A stretch of DNA of 58,396 bases from Thermoflexales bacterium (GCA_025056895.1 JANWVJ010000004.1:1-58396); one strand, 5' to 3'; counted from the first letter of the stretch, positions 7,828-19,212 are shown. Numbers and translations: made by a program. Notes: a model not told the origin generated them from the sequence alone.

Positions 7828-8939
7828 CTGTATCTGACGGACAAACGGACTACACAGTGATCGGCGCGGGTAACGGCGGCAAAGCCATGGCGGCGCACCT
7901 GGCGCTGATGGGATGTCGCGTTACGTTGTACAACCGCACCTTTGACCGCATCAGCGCGATCCACAAACGCGGCGGGATCGACTTAGAGAGCTATGACGGC
8001 GGCCCGCGCGGCTTCGGGCGCTTGGATTGTGTCACGTCGGACATGGGCGAGGCAGTGCGCCGGTCGCGGGTGGTTATGGTGGTCACGCCCTCGTCGGCCC
8101 ACGCCGAGATTGCAGCCCACGCAGCCCCTCACTTGCGCGATGGTCAAATTGTGGTGTTGCACCCAGGCCGCACGTGCGGGGCGATTGAATTCGTCAAGGT
8201 GTTGTGCGACAAGGGGTGCCGCGCCGATGTAACGGTGGCCGAAGCAGAAACGTTTATCTACGCCAGCCGGTCAGACGGGCCGGCCCAGGCGCGCATCTTC
8301 CGAATCAAAGAGGCTGTGCCGTTGGCAGCGCTGCCGGCCATCCGCACCGCGATGGTGCTTGAGGCGCTTCGACCGGCTTACCCGCAGTTCATCGACGGCG
8401 TGAATGTATTGCACACCGGCCTGAACAACATGGGGGCCATTTTTCATCCGGCGCTGACGCTGCTCAATGCCGGGCGGATTGAATCCACCAACGGCGACTT
8501 CCAGTTTTACATCGAGGGGGTAACCCCCTCGGTGGCGCGCGTGCTGGAAGTGCTCGACCGAGAACGGGTGACCGTCGCGGCGGCGCTGGGCATCCGCGCC
8601 CGTACAGCGATGGAGTGGTTGCAACTAGCGTACAACGCCGCTGGGGCAGATCTGAATGAGGCCATCCACAATCAGCCCGGTTATTACGGCATCAAGGCGC
8701 CGGCAACCCTCAATCACCGCTATCTCTTTGAAGACGTGCCGATGAGCCTGGTGCCGATCGCAGCGCTCGGTCAGCGCTATGGCGTGTCGGTGCGCGCGAT
8801 GGACAGCATCATTCAGTTAGCTTGCATCGTGCATCGCACGGATTACTGGCGCCGTGGACGCACCCTGGACAAACTGGGCATCGAGCAATTGAGCGTGAGC
8901 GAGATCACGCAATATGTGAACGAGGGGCTGCGGGAATAA
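7824..8939 (+). CDS. Octopine/nopaline dehydrogenase family NAD(P) oxidoreductase
   Basis: This 371-residue enzyme starts with an NAD(P)-binding motif (IGAGNGGKAMAAHLA). Its C-terminal all-helical domain has the conserved N-x-x-x-H-x-x-x-x-L opine dehydrogenase signature (NNMGAIFHPALTLLNAG). Family members reductively join an amino acid and a 2-keto acid to make opines, or run the reverse. The ATG at 7824 overlaps the upstream TGA (ATGA) and has AAGGAG eight bases before it, a clear sign of translational coupling to the B12-binding mutase-like protein. That pairing suggests the dehydrogenase makes or uses the amino-acid substrate of the mutase; the actual substrate is unknown. Confidence 0.82.
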   Translation: MTVSDGQTDYTVIGAGNGGKAMAAHLALMGCRVTLYNRTFDRISAIHKRGGIDLESYDGGPRGFGRLDCVTSDMGEAVRRSRVVMVVTPSSAHAEIAAHAAPHLRDGQIVVLHPGRTCGAIEFVKVLCDKGCRADVTVAEAETFIYASRSDGPAQARIFRIKEAVPLAALPAIRTAMVLEALRPAYPQFIDGVNVLHTGLNNMGAIFHPALTLLNAGRIESTNGDFQFYIEGVTPSVARVLEVLDRERVTVAAALGIRARTAMEWLQLAYNAAGADLNEAIHNQPGYYGIKAPATLNHRYLFEDVPMSLVPIAALGQRYGVSVRAMDSIIQLACIVHRTDYWRRGRTLDKLGIEQLSVSEITQYVNEGLRE

Positions 8940-8961
8940 TGCCCACTTGCCCATTTCTCTC

Positions 8962-9000
8962 ATAACCTAGTCTTAACATACAGATAACGTGTTCTTTAAG
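8962..9000 (+). promoter_or_regulatory. Pho-box-like operator upstream of the fasciclin gene
   Basis: ATAAC (8962), TTAAC (8973), ATAAC (8984) and TTTAA (8995) recur at exactly 11-base intervals. This spacing and the TTAAC core match the direct repeats bound by PhoB/PhoP-type response regulators. A TAGGGT hexamer about ten bases downstream could be the -10. The pstS upstream region carries a similar array. Confidence 0.65.
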
Positions 9001-9063
9001 CTGGCCGGCTAGGGTGTTGCGGAACGACTGCAATCCATTTGTCAGAGGACTAGGAGAAAGAAC

Positions 9064-9909
9064 ATGAGAACACTGCTTCGCAAGAGCATTGCCGGCTTAA
9101 CGCTGGTCGGAGTTCTAAGCGTAACGGCCGCTGCAACCAGCGTACCGGCTCAGGCGCAATCCCTTGGTCGGATCATCGGTGTAGCCTTTCAAGATAGGAA
9201 CGGCAACGGCCGACGAGAGGCGAACGAGCCTGTTCTGCGCGTAGCGCGTTACAAAGTGACAGACGGTGGCCGTTTCTGGGTGTGCGGGCCGGTTTTCGGC
9301 AACTCAGCCTACAACGTTGGCGTGCCCGCTGGCACCTACTACGTGATGCCGATCGCCGGTCCGGCCGAGTACGCCACGGTTCCGGTGATCAAAGTGGATG
9401 TGAGAGCCGGCCAAAATGTGCGAGTCGATTTGCCTTTCGGCACCAACGCCCTGGCAGTTGCCGACAACTGTGGTGCATACGCTCCCAAGCGCACAGCACG
9501 CGTGCCGATGGGCATTCCGGAAACAATTATGGGCCAGGGTCTGGTGACCCTGATGACCGCCATCGAGACCGCCGGCCTGTTCAACACGCTGAGCGGCCCC
9601 GGCCCGTTCACAGTATTCGCGCCAAGCGATCTGGCGTTTGCCAAATTCACGGATAGCGAGTTGAAAGCAATCTTGGCAGACAAAGCCTTGCTCACCTCGA
9701 TACTGACTTACCATGTCGTGCCCGGCCGCCTGACCGCGAATGATGTGGTGAACTCGGACTCCCTGACCACTGTTAACGGCAAGACACTGGCAGTGACCAT
9801 TGACGCCGAGACGGGTGACGTATTCGTAGGCGGCGCGCGTGTCAAGACAGTCGACCTGAATGCCGCGAATGGTGTGGTGCACGTCATTGACACGGTGCTG
9901 GTACCCTAA
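9064..9909 (+). CDS. Secreted fasciclin-domain protein
   Basis: The 281-residue protein has an N-terminal signal peptide ending near an AQAQS site (about residue 32). An SdrD B-like/cna-type beta domain (DRNGNGRREANEP, then a GTYYV-type strand) spans roughly 35-130, and a FAS1/fasciclin domain spans about 150-280 (GPFTVFAPSDLAF, LTYHVVPGRL, NGVVHVIDTVLVP). Fasciclin domains mediate adhesion and are common in bacterial surface proteins. AGGAG lies just before the start codon. The Pho-box-like array upstream suggests expression under phosphate starvation together with pstS. A strong terminator follows, so it is monocistronic. Confidence 0.87.
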   Translation: MRTLLRKSIAGLTLVGVLSVTAAATSVPAQAQSLGRIIGVAFQDRNGNGRREANEPVLRVARYKVTDGGRFWVCGPVFGNSAYNVGVPAGTYYVMPIAGPAEYATVPVIKVDVRAGQNVRVDLPFGTNALAVADNCGAYAPKRTARVPMGIPETIMGQGLVTLMTAIETAGLFNTLSGPGPFTVFAPSDLAFAKFTDSELKAILADKALLTSILTYHVVPGRLTANDVVNSDSLTTVNGKTLAVTIDAETGDVFVGGARVKTVDLNAANGVVHVIDTVLVP

Positions 9910-9940
9910 AGCGATTGCGGCAAACAAGCGTGCAACGCTC

Positions 9941-9975
9941 AAGAGGCGCTTTCTAGAAGAAAGTGCCTCTTTTGT
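9941..9975 (+). terminator. Rho-independent terminator after the fasciclin gene
   Basis: AAGAGGC-GCTTTC pairs with GAAAGT-GCCTCTTT around a short loop and is followed by TTTTGTTT. Confidence 0.85.
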
Positions 9976-10140
9976 TTCGCAAGCGAAGGCTACCGGCATT
10001 CTTAAGATGTCGGCACCTTTAAACCTTCAAAACCAGGCGTGGTCATATCCACTGAATCGGCCTTACGGGGATTGATCGGCGTGCGTTTGCCGGCTCTAGA
10101 GAACAAATGCGGAGTGGAAGGAAGTGTCATCGGCAAGATA

Positions 10141-10179
10141 TGTTCAAACAAACGCCGGCTCTCTTTGAAAGAGCCGGCG
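10141..10179 (-). terminator. Rho-independent terminator of the pst operon
   Basis: CGCCGGCTCT (10153-10162) pairs perfectly with AGAGCCGGCG (10170-10179) around a seven-base loop. On the minus strand it is followed by TTTGTTTG. It lies 31 bases beyond the pstB stop. The rest of 9976-10210 shows no gene. Confidence 0.8.
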
Positions 10180-10210
10180 AAGTCAGAAGACGAGTCGGTC
10201 GTAAAGAGGG

Positions 10211-11047
10211 TTATCCAAATCGACCGCTCACGTAGTCTTGCGTGCGCGGGTCTTTTGGCCGCACAAAGATGTTTTGCGTCTCATCGAACTCGATCAACTC
10301 GCCAGCGCGGTCAGGGCGCATCATCATCATTGCTGTGTAATCGCTGACACGGGCTGCCTGCTGCATGTTGTGCGTCACAATGATGATAGTGTAGTCGCGC
10401 GAGAGGTCTTTCATCAAGTCTTCAATCTTCAGCGTGGCCACTGGGTCAAGCGCCGAACACGGCTCATCCATGAGCAGCACTTCCGGCTCTACTGCGATGG
10501 CGCGGGCAATACACAGGCGTTGTTGCTGGCCGCCGGAGAGTTCTGTGCCTAGTTGCTTCAACTTGTCACGCACTTCGTCCCACAGCGCCGAGCGACGCAG
10601 TGCCCATTCCACGCGGTGATCCAGCTCACTCTTTGAAATACGCGGGTTGAGGAGACGAATACCGAAGGCGACATTTTCGTAAATGCTCTTGACGAAAGGG
10701 TTGGGCTTCTGAAACACCATACCAACCCGCTGGCGCACCATCACCGGATCGACATCGTCGGCATAAATATCCTCGTCATCCAGCACGACACGCCCTTCAA
10801 CCCGCGCCCCTTTGACACGATCGTTCATCCGGTTGAAGACGCGGATCAGTGTGCTCTTGCCGCAACCCGACGGGCCGATGATTGCGGTGATCTTTTTCTC
10901 ATAGGCCGGCAGAGTCACATCGGCCAGCGCGCGGAAATCGTTGTAATAAACGGACAAGTTTTCCGCCAGCATTTTCACCGGCGGACGAGCAGTTGGATGC
11001 GCGTGCCCCTCGGCAACCGTAGTGAGTGGAACTGGAATTCTGGTCAT
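10211..11047 (-). CDS. pstB: Phosphate ABC transporter ATPase PstB
   Basis: This is the ATP-binding subunit of the high-affinity phosphate importer. The 278-residue protein has Walker [10 protein letters not shown], the N-P-F Q-loop region (FQKPNPF), signature LSGGQQQR, Walker B VLLMDEP followed by CSALDP, and the switch His in VTHNMQ, all typical of PstB. The frame continues far upstream through pstA, but the ATG at 11047 preceded by a GAGGGGG element gives the normal N-terminus. It is the last gene of the operon; no phoU follows. Confidence 0.95.
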   Translation of the reverse strand: MTRIPVPLTTVAEGHAHPTARPPVKMLAENLSVYYNDFRALADVTLPAYEKKITAIIGPSGCGKSTLIRVFNRMNDRVKGARVEGRVVLDDEDIYADDVDPVMVRQRVGMVFQKPNPFVKSIYENVAFGIRLLNPRISKSELDHRVEWALRRSALWDEVRDKLKQLGTELSGGQQQRLCIARAIAVEPEVLLMDEPCSALDPVATLKIEDLMKDLSRDYTIIIVTHNMQQAARVSDYTAMMMMRPDRAGELIEFDETQNIFVRPKDPRTQDYVSGRFG

Positions 11048-11064
11048 ATGTAACCCCCTCAACG

Positions 11065-12507
11065 CTACAACGACTTGCGCAGACGATTGCGCAAAATGAT
11101 GGCCGTTAGGTTGAACAGAATGACGACCGACAACAGGATGATAATGGCCGCTGCCGCCACGTTGCGGAATGTTTGCTCCGGCAAGGCTGTCCAGGACCAG
11201 ATTTGAATCGGAATCGCCGTAAAGCCGGAGAATAGGCCGGACGGATCCACGGAGATGTAGGTCGCCGCGCCGACTACAACGAGCGGCGCTGTTTCGCCCA
11301 CGGCGCGGGAGATTGCCAGAATGACACCGGTCAAGATGCCGGGCACGGCCATCGGCAGCACGTGATACCAAACGGTTTGCCAGTACGTGGCGCCAACGGC
11401 CAGCGCGCCATCACGGATCGATTGCGGGACGGCGCGAATCGCTTCTTGGGTGTTGATGATGATGAGCGGCATGACCAGCAAGCCCATTGTTAGGCCGGCC
11501 GAGATGATGGTACGGCCGTTGGGCGGTGGATTGGGCACGCCGAACATCGACCCATTCGTTAGGTCACCCAGAGCGCGCACAAAGATCGCCAAGCCCATCA
11601 AACCGTAGATGATGGTGGGAACGCCGGAGAGATTGTAGATGTTGGCCTGCAGAAACTGGTTGATGCGGTTGGGAGCGGCAAACTCTTCCAGATACACGCC
11701 GGCGGCGATGCCGATCGGCATAGAGAAGAGGATGGTGATGATGACGATGAGCACCGAACCAAGAATAGCAGTGCGCAGGCCAGTAGTTTCAGCGCGCGTG
11801 GTCTGCGGGCTGGTCACAAATTGCGAGGTCAGCCACCAACGCAGTTCATATTGTTTGCCAGGGTATTCGCGGTTGATCTTCTCAACAATGGCCGCACCGT
11901 TCAACAGAGAATCGAACAGGCGCCAACTGTTCACCACACGCTCCTCCAACACTTCGGTCTCGAACAGGTCGAGCAACTCCTGACGAGTGCGTTGGTCGAG
12001 CGGCTTTTCCTCGCTCAACTGGGCAAAACGGGCCGTGGTGATGTTCTGTTCGATGATCACGACGAGTTCTTGGTTGGAAAGATCACTGAGCGGGCGTGCA
12101 GCAAGCAGGGGGTCTAAATCGGGAATCTCGGCATACACCACCTCGACAAGCTGATCTTTGTCCATCTCGTCAAGTGTCAGGCCGTAGTCATCGGGGATTG
12201 CCTCCAGACGATATTGAGGCGTGTGGTTCAGGATCAACTCGCGCAGCTCTTGCTCAGACATCTCCTCAGGGGTTCTAGCCGGCAACACGGTCTTCGGGTC
12301 AATGCGGTAACCGTACACAACATAGCCGCCCAGTTGATCGACTACGTTCAAGATGAGCGCGATCAGCACCAGCAGCGCCAGCACCAGAGAGAGAAAAAGC
12401 ACGATGCGTCCGCTGGCTGCCGTGCGCAGGCGGTTGCGAATGGCGCGGTCGGCTTGCAGGTGCGCGCTCGTCGGCGCGCCGGCCTGTGCAGGAGTGTTGG
12501 AAACCAT
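11065..12507 (-). CDS. pstA: Phosphate ABC transporter permease PstA with a large extracytoplasmic insert
   Basis: The C-terminal ~240 residues are a standard PstA permease, with the EAA-like coupling loop ([20 protein letters not shown]) and GETAPL motif. At 480 residues it is much longer than usual PstA (about 280-300). After the first membrane helix (about 35-58) there is a ~175-residue hydrophilic, acidic, mostly helical insert before the second helix. Within it, short motifs such as [10 protein letters not shown] and [10 protein letters not shown] recur. The insert would face outward and might contact PstS or the envelope. pstC ends three bases upstream and pstB starts 17 bases downstream. 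Confidence 0.92.
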   Translation of the reverse strand: MVSNTPAQAGAPTSAHLQADRAIRNRLRTAASGRIVLFLSLVLALLVLIALILNVVDQLGGYVVYGYRIDPKTVLPARTPEEMSEQELRELILNHTPQYRLEAIPDDYGLTLDEMDKDQLVEVVYAEIPDLDPLLAARPLSDLSNQELVVIIEQNITTARFAQLSEEKPLDQRTRQELLDLFETEVLEERVVNSWRLFDSLLNGAAIVEKINREYPGKQYELRWWLTSQFVTSPQTTRAETTGLRTAILGSVLIVIITILFSMPIGIAAGVYLEEFAAPNRINQFLQANIYNLSGVPTIIYGLMGLAIFVRALGDLTNGSMFGVPNPPPNGRTIISAGLTMGLLVMPLIIINTQEAIRAVPQSIRDGALAVGATYWQTVWYHVLPMAVPGILTGVILAISRAVGETAPLVVVGAATYISVDPSGLFSGFTAIPIQIWSWTALPEQTFRNVAAAAIIILLSVVILFNLTAIILRNRLRKSL

Positions 12508-12510
12508 AGG

Positions 12511-13458
12511 TCAGTACACCTCACGGAAGCGCCGCACAAACCAGCGGCTGATCAGGTTCAGTCCGAGAGTCATGAGAAACAGCATCAAGCCGATGGCAAA
12601 TAAACTGATGTAATCCATCGACTCATAGCTTAGGTCGCCGGTGCTAATGCGCGCAATATGGCCGGTCATCGTCTCGGCAGACTGAAATGGGTTGAACGTG
12701 AAGTTCGGGCCGGCGCCGGCGGCAAGCAAGACGATCATCGTTTCACCCATCGCGCGCGACACGCCGACGATCACGGCAGCCGCAATCCCAGACAAAGCAG
12801 CCGGAACGACTACCTTCAGGCTCGTCTCCAGTTTGGTGGCACCGAGCCCTAGCGACGCCTCACGCAGGGCGCGGGGCACGGCGTTCAGCGCGTCTTCACT
12901 CATCGATGCGATGATGGGTAATACGGCAAACCCCAGCACCAGACCGGCAGAAGCCATGTTGTAGAACTGTACGTTGTCCTCGCCGAAAATCTGGCGAATG
13001 ACGGGCGTGACAAAAGTGAGCGCAAAATACCCGAACACGACCGTCGGCACACCGACCAGCAATTCAAGGATGGGCTTCAAAATGCCGCGCGCTTGAGGAG
13101 TTGCATACTCGCTCAGATAAATCGCCGCTGCCAACCCCACGGGCAAGGCCACGGAGACGGCAATCACGCTGGTGATAAGCGTCGCGGTCACCAGCGGCAA
13201 GATGCCATAAGACTCGAATTCCGGCGCCCAAGTGGTGGTGAAGAAGAACTCGCTCAGAGTCACACCCGGCGCAGTGAAGAAATGCACCGCTTCGTTCAGC
13301 AAGGTGTACAGAATCGCCAGCGTAGTGAAGATCGAAATAGCTGCACACACAAATAGCACGGCGCGGATCGCCGTCTCGTTGTAGCGCGGTCTCTTCTTCA
13401 GGCCGGCCTGCTTCTTGAGAGGCGTCAAGACAGGTAGATCAGTAGTAGTCGCGGTCAT
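12511..13458 (-). CDS. pstC: Phosphate ABC transporter permease PstC
   Basis: This 315-residue permease is the partner of PstA in the phosphate channel. It has six hydrophobic segments, the LREASLGLGATKLET coupling loop and the SRAMGETMIV segment conserved in PstC. The first periplasmic loop is short, unlike that of the neighbouring PstA. It is separated from pstS by about 145 bases that hold a hairpin. Confidence 0.94.
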   Translation of the reverse strand: MTATTTDLPVLTPLKKQAGLKKRPRYNETAIRAVLFVCAAISIFTTLAILYTLLNEAVHFFTAPGVTLSEFFFTTTWAPEFESYGILPLVTATLITSVIAVSVALPVGLAAAIYLSEYATPQARGILKPILELLVGVPTVVFGYFALTFVTPVIRQIFGEDNVQFYNMASAGLVLGFAVLPIIASMSEDALNAVPRALREASLGLGATKLETSLKVVVPAALSGIAAAVIVGVSRAMGETMIVLLAAGAGPNFTFNPFQSAETMTGHIARISTGDLSYESMDYISLFAIGLMLFLMTLGLNLISRWFVRRFREVY

Positions 13459-13525
13459 AGCTGTTTGGAACGTGACAGAATCCGTCGTGAGACCCCATAT
13501 GCTTGCTTATTATGCTGCATTACGC

Positions 13526-13571
13526 GTCAAAAATACTTGAGCGGAATACCGACGACCGGATTCCGCTCAAG
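13526..13571 (-). terminator. Terminator/attenuator between pstS and pstC
   Basis: CTTGAGCGGAAT (13536-13547) and ATTCCGCTCAAG (13560-13571) form a perfect 12-bp stem with a 12-base loop, followed on the minus strand by TATTTTTG. Partial termination here would give more pstS than pstCAB message, the stoichiometry expected for a binding protein and its transporter. Confidence 0.85.
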
Positions 13572-13604
13572 CATATTGGTGAGGCTAAGGCAACCGGTTC
13601 CGAA

Positions 13605-14582
13605 CTAGCGCATGGCGTTGAGCCACTGCTGGCGCGCAGCAGCCAGACGCGCCGGCGGCTCTGGGAAGTAGCCTACCTTGCGGATCACTTTGTCCACATT
13701 GCTCAAGTAGTAGTTGATGTATGCGGCCACTTGCGGCTTGCTCTTCATAATGTTGGCGGAGGAGATAATGAACAGTGGGCGAGCAAACCCATAGCGGCCA
13801 TTCGCAACTGTGGTGGCGCTGGGCGTGACACCCTCGAAGGCAATTGCCTTCAGTTTGCGGCGGTTCTCCTCGAAGTAGGCATAGCCGAAATAACCGATGG
13901 CGCCGACATCGCCTTCCACGCCGGCGACCAGCACGTTGTCGTCTTCACTCAGATTGACGCCCTGCACTTTAGGGATGATCTCGCGGCGGTTGGGGAGCGG
14001 GCGTCCGTTGGCATCTATGAAGATATGCTCACAGAAGTAGTCATACGTACCGGAGTCGGTGCCGGGGCTGAAGATCTTGATCGGCGTATCGGGCCAGCGA
14101 TTGTCCACTTCCTTCCAGGTCTTGGCTTGGCCGGAGAAAATGAGCGCCAGTTGCTTCTTGCTCAGGCTGCGCACCCAGGTGTTGCGCGGGTTGACCACAA
14201 CCGTGAGCGCGTCGATGCCAACTTGGAACTGGATCGGATCAATGCCGTTGCCGCGACAAGTCTGGATTTCCGAGTCGTTCATAGCGCGGCTGGAGTTGGC
14301 AACGTCATACTCGCCACGGCAGAAGCGAGAAATACCCGCACCAGAGCCGATGGAGTCCACTTTGATTTCCCCTGTATAGCCGTCTTTCTTAAAGCGCTGG
14401 GCGATCTCGACACTCAGCGGATAGACGGTCGAGCTGCCGCCGGTGTTGATATTGCCGCTGACCTCTGCTGGACGAACAGGGGGGAGCGTCTGTCCTTGGG
14501 CGGGCCCCACAATAGTCGCGCTCACTGCAACTGCCAGAGCAATCGCAGGTGCAACACGCTTGACGTTTTGTTTCACGCGCAT
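13605..14582 (-). CDS. pstS: Phosphate-binding protein PstS
   Basis: This is the secreted substrate-binding protein of the Pst phosphate importer, about 325 residues with an N-terminal signal peptide ending near AQGQT. Phosphate-contact segments are visible: GGSSTVYPLS, GSGAGISRFCRGEYDVANSS and SPGTDSGTYDYF. No lipobox Cys follows the signal peptide, so it is probably free in the envelope or held otherwise. The ATG at 14582 has AAGGAG upstream; the frame is open further but starts the signal peptide here. It is the first gene of the pst operon, under a Pho-box-like array. Confidence 0.94.
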   Translation of the reverse strand: MRVKQNVKRVAPAIALAVAVSATIVGPAQGQTLPPVRPAEVSGNINTGGSSTVYPLSVEIAQRFKKDGYTGEIKVDSIGSGAGISRFCRGEYDVANSSRAMNDSEIQTCRGNGIDPIQFQVGIDALTVVVNPRNTWVRSLSKKQLALIFSGQAKTWKEVDNRWPDTPIKIFSPGTDSGTYDYFCEHIFIDANGRPLPNRREIIPKVQGVNLSEDDNVLVAGVEGDVGAIGYFGYAYFEENRRKLKAIAFEGVTPSATTVANGRYGFARPLFIISSANIMKSKPQVAAYINYYLSNVDKVIRKVGYFPEPPARLAAARQQWLNAMR

Positions 14583-14660
14583 GAGTAACTCCTTGCTGAA
14601 TAGCACTACTGATTTCTTTCTGAGGACTGTGCCTCGCGGGTACAAGCTACTTGTCGCGCG

Positions 14661-14698
14661 TTAACAAGAGTTAAAGAGTTTGTTAAAGCGCTTTTAAG
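14661..14698 (-). promoter_or_regulatory. Pho-box-like operator upstream of pstS
   Basis: Four TTAAC/TTAAA-type units (plus-strand 14661, 14671, 14683, 14694) repeat at 10-12 base intervals. Read on the minus strand they are TTAAA, TTTAAC, TTTAAC and GTTAAC, pointing toward pstS. The array sits about 80-115 bases before the pstS start codon, where a PhoB/PhoP site is expected. Confidence 0.7.
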
Positions 14699-14781
14699 AC
14701 CGACTATGTATGGGTAGCCCTACCCCTTCATCTCATCGGCCCATGATATCCATCGCCCAACTCATCCAACTCTAAGCATAA

Positions 14782-17058
<2,277 letters not shown>

Positions 17059-17085
17059 TTCACTCGCGCGGTCTAGTAGAAGCCA

Positions 17086-17136
17086 ACAAAGCCGGCCTCG
17101 GCGACGGTCAGCTCCGTCATGCCAGGGCCGGCTTTG
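17086..17136. terminator. Probable bidirectional terminator between katG and the PA14 lipoprotein gene
   Basis: CAAAGCCGGCC at 17086-17096 pairs with GGCCGGCTTTG at 17126-17136 around a 29-base interior that itself contains a small GACGG/CCGTC stem. The following T-tract is weak in both directions. Confidence 0.55.
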
Positions 17137-17229
17137 TCTTGGAATGCGACAAGCAAAGTGCCGGAAGAGCCGAGCACGATGCCGCCGCACATGGAGCAGA
17201 CGGCGCCGCTCTCTATTCGAGCGTGCTGA

Positions 17230-18969
17230 TTACTCCGAGCTGGGCACTCTCACAATCGGTACAATCAGCCGCACACGTCCGCTACGCAAAACGGCATACT
17301 GGTCTCCCTCGAGTGGTTCGCGCAATTGGATTTGCCCTGACACCACACCTCGACGATTGGTGCGCACCTCACCGACGCGAACTGCGTCTTCACCAGTGGC
17401 GCTGGCACTAATAGAGACGACCACGCGGCCGCCGGCCGGCCAGTTCTGACCCTGGACGAGCAAAACCGTGCCGGACAAGGTGACCGTTGCCGTTGCGCCG
17501 GTAGTTGGCGTAACCGTTGGGCTGGGTAAAGGCGTGGGCGTCTCGGTAGGGAGTTCAGGCGGTGTAGCCGTTGGTGTCGGCGGTTCGGGTGTGTTGGTCG
17601 GCGGCTCGGTAGGCGTTGGCGTAGCCGTGGGCGGCGCGGGCGTATTGGTCGGCGGCTCGGTCGGTGTCGGTGTGGCTGTGGGCGGCGCAGGCGTATTGGT
17701 CGGCGGCTCGGTCGGTGTCGGTGTGGCTGTGGGCGGCACAGGCGTATTAGTCGGCCGCTCGGTAGGCGTCGGCGTGGGCGGCGCAGGAGTACGAGTTGGC
17801 GTCGCTGTGAAGTCAGGAATAGGCGTAGCCGTCGGTGTCGCAGTGGGCACGCGCGTCGGCGTGTTGGTCGGCAAGGGAATCGGCGTCGGGCGAGGCGTAT
17901 TGGTCGGCGCCGGCGCTTGTGTAGGCAACGGGATGGGCGTCACCGAGGGCGTGGGGGAGGGCAAAGGGGCAGACGTGGCCGTAGCCGGCGCCGGGGTGCG
18001 CGACGGCGTCGAGGTTGGGGTGAAGGAAACGCGCACATATGTCAAGGCAATCGCCGCTCGGCCACCCCGCTCGTAATACTCGATCCGCAGATCGTGCTCA
18101 CCGGCAGCAAGGGTCAGATCTGTGGACACATCTCGCAGGGCGCCGTCGCGCCATTCATCGATTACCAGCACCCCGTTCACAAACAGACGCGCTCCATCAT
18201 CTACGCGAAGGGTAAAGCGGTACAGGCCGGGGTCAAAATAGAGCCGGCGCGTCCAGCGCGTCGAGAACCCATCTGCGTTGATCTGCGGGTCCGGCGAGCC
18301 GTTGCCCCAGTCAAAATTAATGTTGGAATCATTGCGGATCAGGGCAGGATTGCCAGCCAGATTCGGGTTGTTGAAGTAGTCGCCACGCCAATCCGTGATG
18401 ACCGGCAGCGGGACGGGCGTGGCTGTCACCATAGGCGGCACGGGGGTGTTGGGTCGAGGCGGTCGGGTGTGAGTGGGCGTTGGCACAGGCGGCGCTGCGG
18501 TGGGCGTATCCACAGCCAGGGATGTAGGTGAGGCCGTTGGTGTCACCGTGACCAGTGTGCCCGGCTGGAGTGTGGGCGCAACTACGGCGAAGGACACGCT
18601 GGCAGACCGCTCCGGCCCTGCGCCACGTGCTGTAATCGTCCATGCGCCGGGACGCATGTCACCCGGCAGCACAACCACAAATTGAAATTGCCCGTTCTCG
18701 TCGGCGAGTAAACTCCCACCCGCCAGCCCAACTCCTTGGGCTGGATCGACCGGCTGAACAAAGAGCGACACTTGCTCGCCAGCACGCCAACCCAGCCCGC
18801 TGATCGTCACCGTCTGGCCGGGCGCAGCCTGGGCCGGCGCGACGGTGATGAACGGTGCGACCGGGCCGCTCACAGTGGCAGTTGGCTCAACCGTTGCAAC
18901 CGGCTGACACGCCGCCAGAAAGATAACCAGTGTTGCACAGCGAGTCAAACGCAGGATAAGTTTTATCAT
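17230..18969 (-). CDS. PA14-domain lipoprotein with Pro/Thr-rich repeats
   Basis: The 579-residue protein starts with a lipoprotein signal peptide (lipobox LAAC, Cys about residue 21). It has an Ig-like/IPT-type beta domain at about 35-130, a first PT-rich linker, and a PA14 domain at about 195-310 ([34 protein letters not shown]). A long PT-rich spacer with 17-residue repeats follows, then a final small beta domain at about 495-575. PA14 domains usually bind carbohydrates, so a surface glycan-binding or wall-associated role is a reasonable inference. The PT stretch may be extended and possibly glycosylated. No partner gene is evident. Confidence 0.8.
   Translation of the reverse strand: MIKLILRLTRCATLVIFLAACQPVATVEPTATVSGPVAPFITVAPAQAAPGQTVTISGLGWRAGEQVSLFVQPVDPAQGVGLAGGSLLADENGQFQFVVVLPGDMRPGAWTITARGAGPERSASVSFAVVAPTLQPGTLVTVTPTASPTSLAVDTPTAAPPVPTPTHTRPPRPNTPVPPMVTATPVPLPVITDWRGDYFNNPNLAGNPALIRNDSNINFDWGNGSPDPQINADGFSTRWTRRLYFDPGLYRFTLRVDDGARLFVNGVLVIDEWRDGALRDVSTDLTLAAGEHDLRIEYYERGGRAAIALTYVRVSFTPTSTPSRTPAPATATSAPLPSPTPSVTPIPLPTQAPAPTNTPRPTPIPLPTNTPTRVPTATPTATPIPDFTATPTRTPAPPTPTPTERPTNTPVPPTATPTPTEPPTNTPAPPTATPTPTEPPTNTPAPPTATPTPTEPPTNTPEPPTPTATPPELPTETPTPLPSPTVTPTTGATATVTLSGTVLLVQGQNWPAGGRVVVSISASATGEDAVRVGEVRTNRRGVVSGQIQLREPLEGDQYAVLRSGRVRLIVPIVRVPSSE
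17588..17790 (-). repeat. 51-bp tandem repeat coding for 17-residue Pro/Thr units
   Basis: The motif TTGGTCGGCGGCTCGGT starts at 17594, 17645 and 17696, with a variant at 17747: an exact 51-base period over about four units. Two middle units are nearly identical, indicating recent duplication. Translated, each unit is of the [17 protein letters not shown] type. Confidence 0.85.
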
Positions 18970-19050
18970 AGCCTGGCACCCTCAACTTACTGAGACGTTG
19001 GCCGAATCAAAGGGGTTCCCCAACATCTAGTCGGATCACGATTTGACCGT

Positions 19051-19133
19051 CGCCGGCAATCTTTGTCGGCAAGCATTGCCGGCAAAATTGTTGCCCGCAA
19101 TGTTTAAGAACACGTGCAATGGTCTGCCGGCAG
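19051..19133. repeat. Cluster of TTGCCGGCAA-type palindromes
   Basis: TTGTCGGCAA (19063), TTGCCGGCAA (19076) and TTGCCCGCAA (19091), flanked by partial copies at about 19052 and 19125, lie in the 240-base gap between the lipoprotein gene and the RNase H-fold gene. They could be an operator array or an extreme case of the genome's GCCGGC repetition. No gene is seen in the gap. Confidence 0.5.
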
Positions 19134-19212
19134 CACCTCAACAGCCAGTCCCGCTGACGAGGCGGATGCTCGTCCATGTGTCAAACATTCAACGTTGACA
19201 AGGCAAACCCTC

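Noticed and set aside
11048-11371. N-terminal extension of the PstB frame
   Set aside because: It runs inside pstA in another frame and has no PstB-like sequence; the real start has its own ribosome binding site.
13503-14588. 361-codon plus-strand frame opposite pstS
   Set aside because: It mirrors the pstS codons on the opposite strand; pstS has family motifs and a ribosome binding site, this frame has neither.
17588-17790. Possible CRISPR array
   Set aside because: The 51-base units are contiguous, in frame and coding, with no unique spacers.
17468-18076. Val/Gly-rich frame opposite the Pro/Thr repeats
   Set aside because: Its repeats are only the complement of the PA14 lipoprotein spacer.
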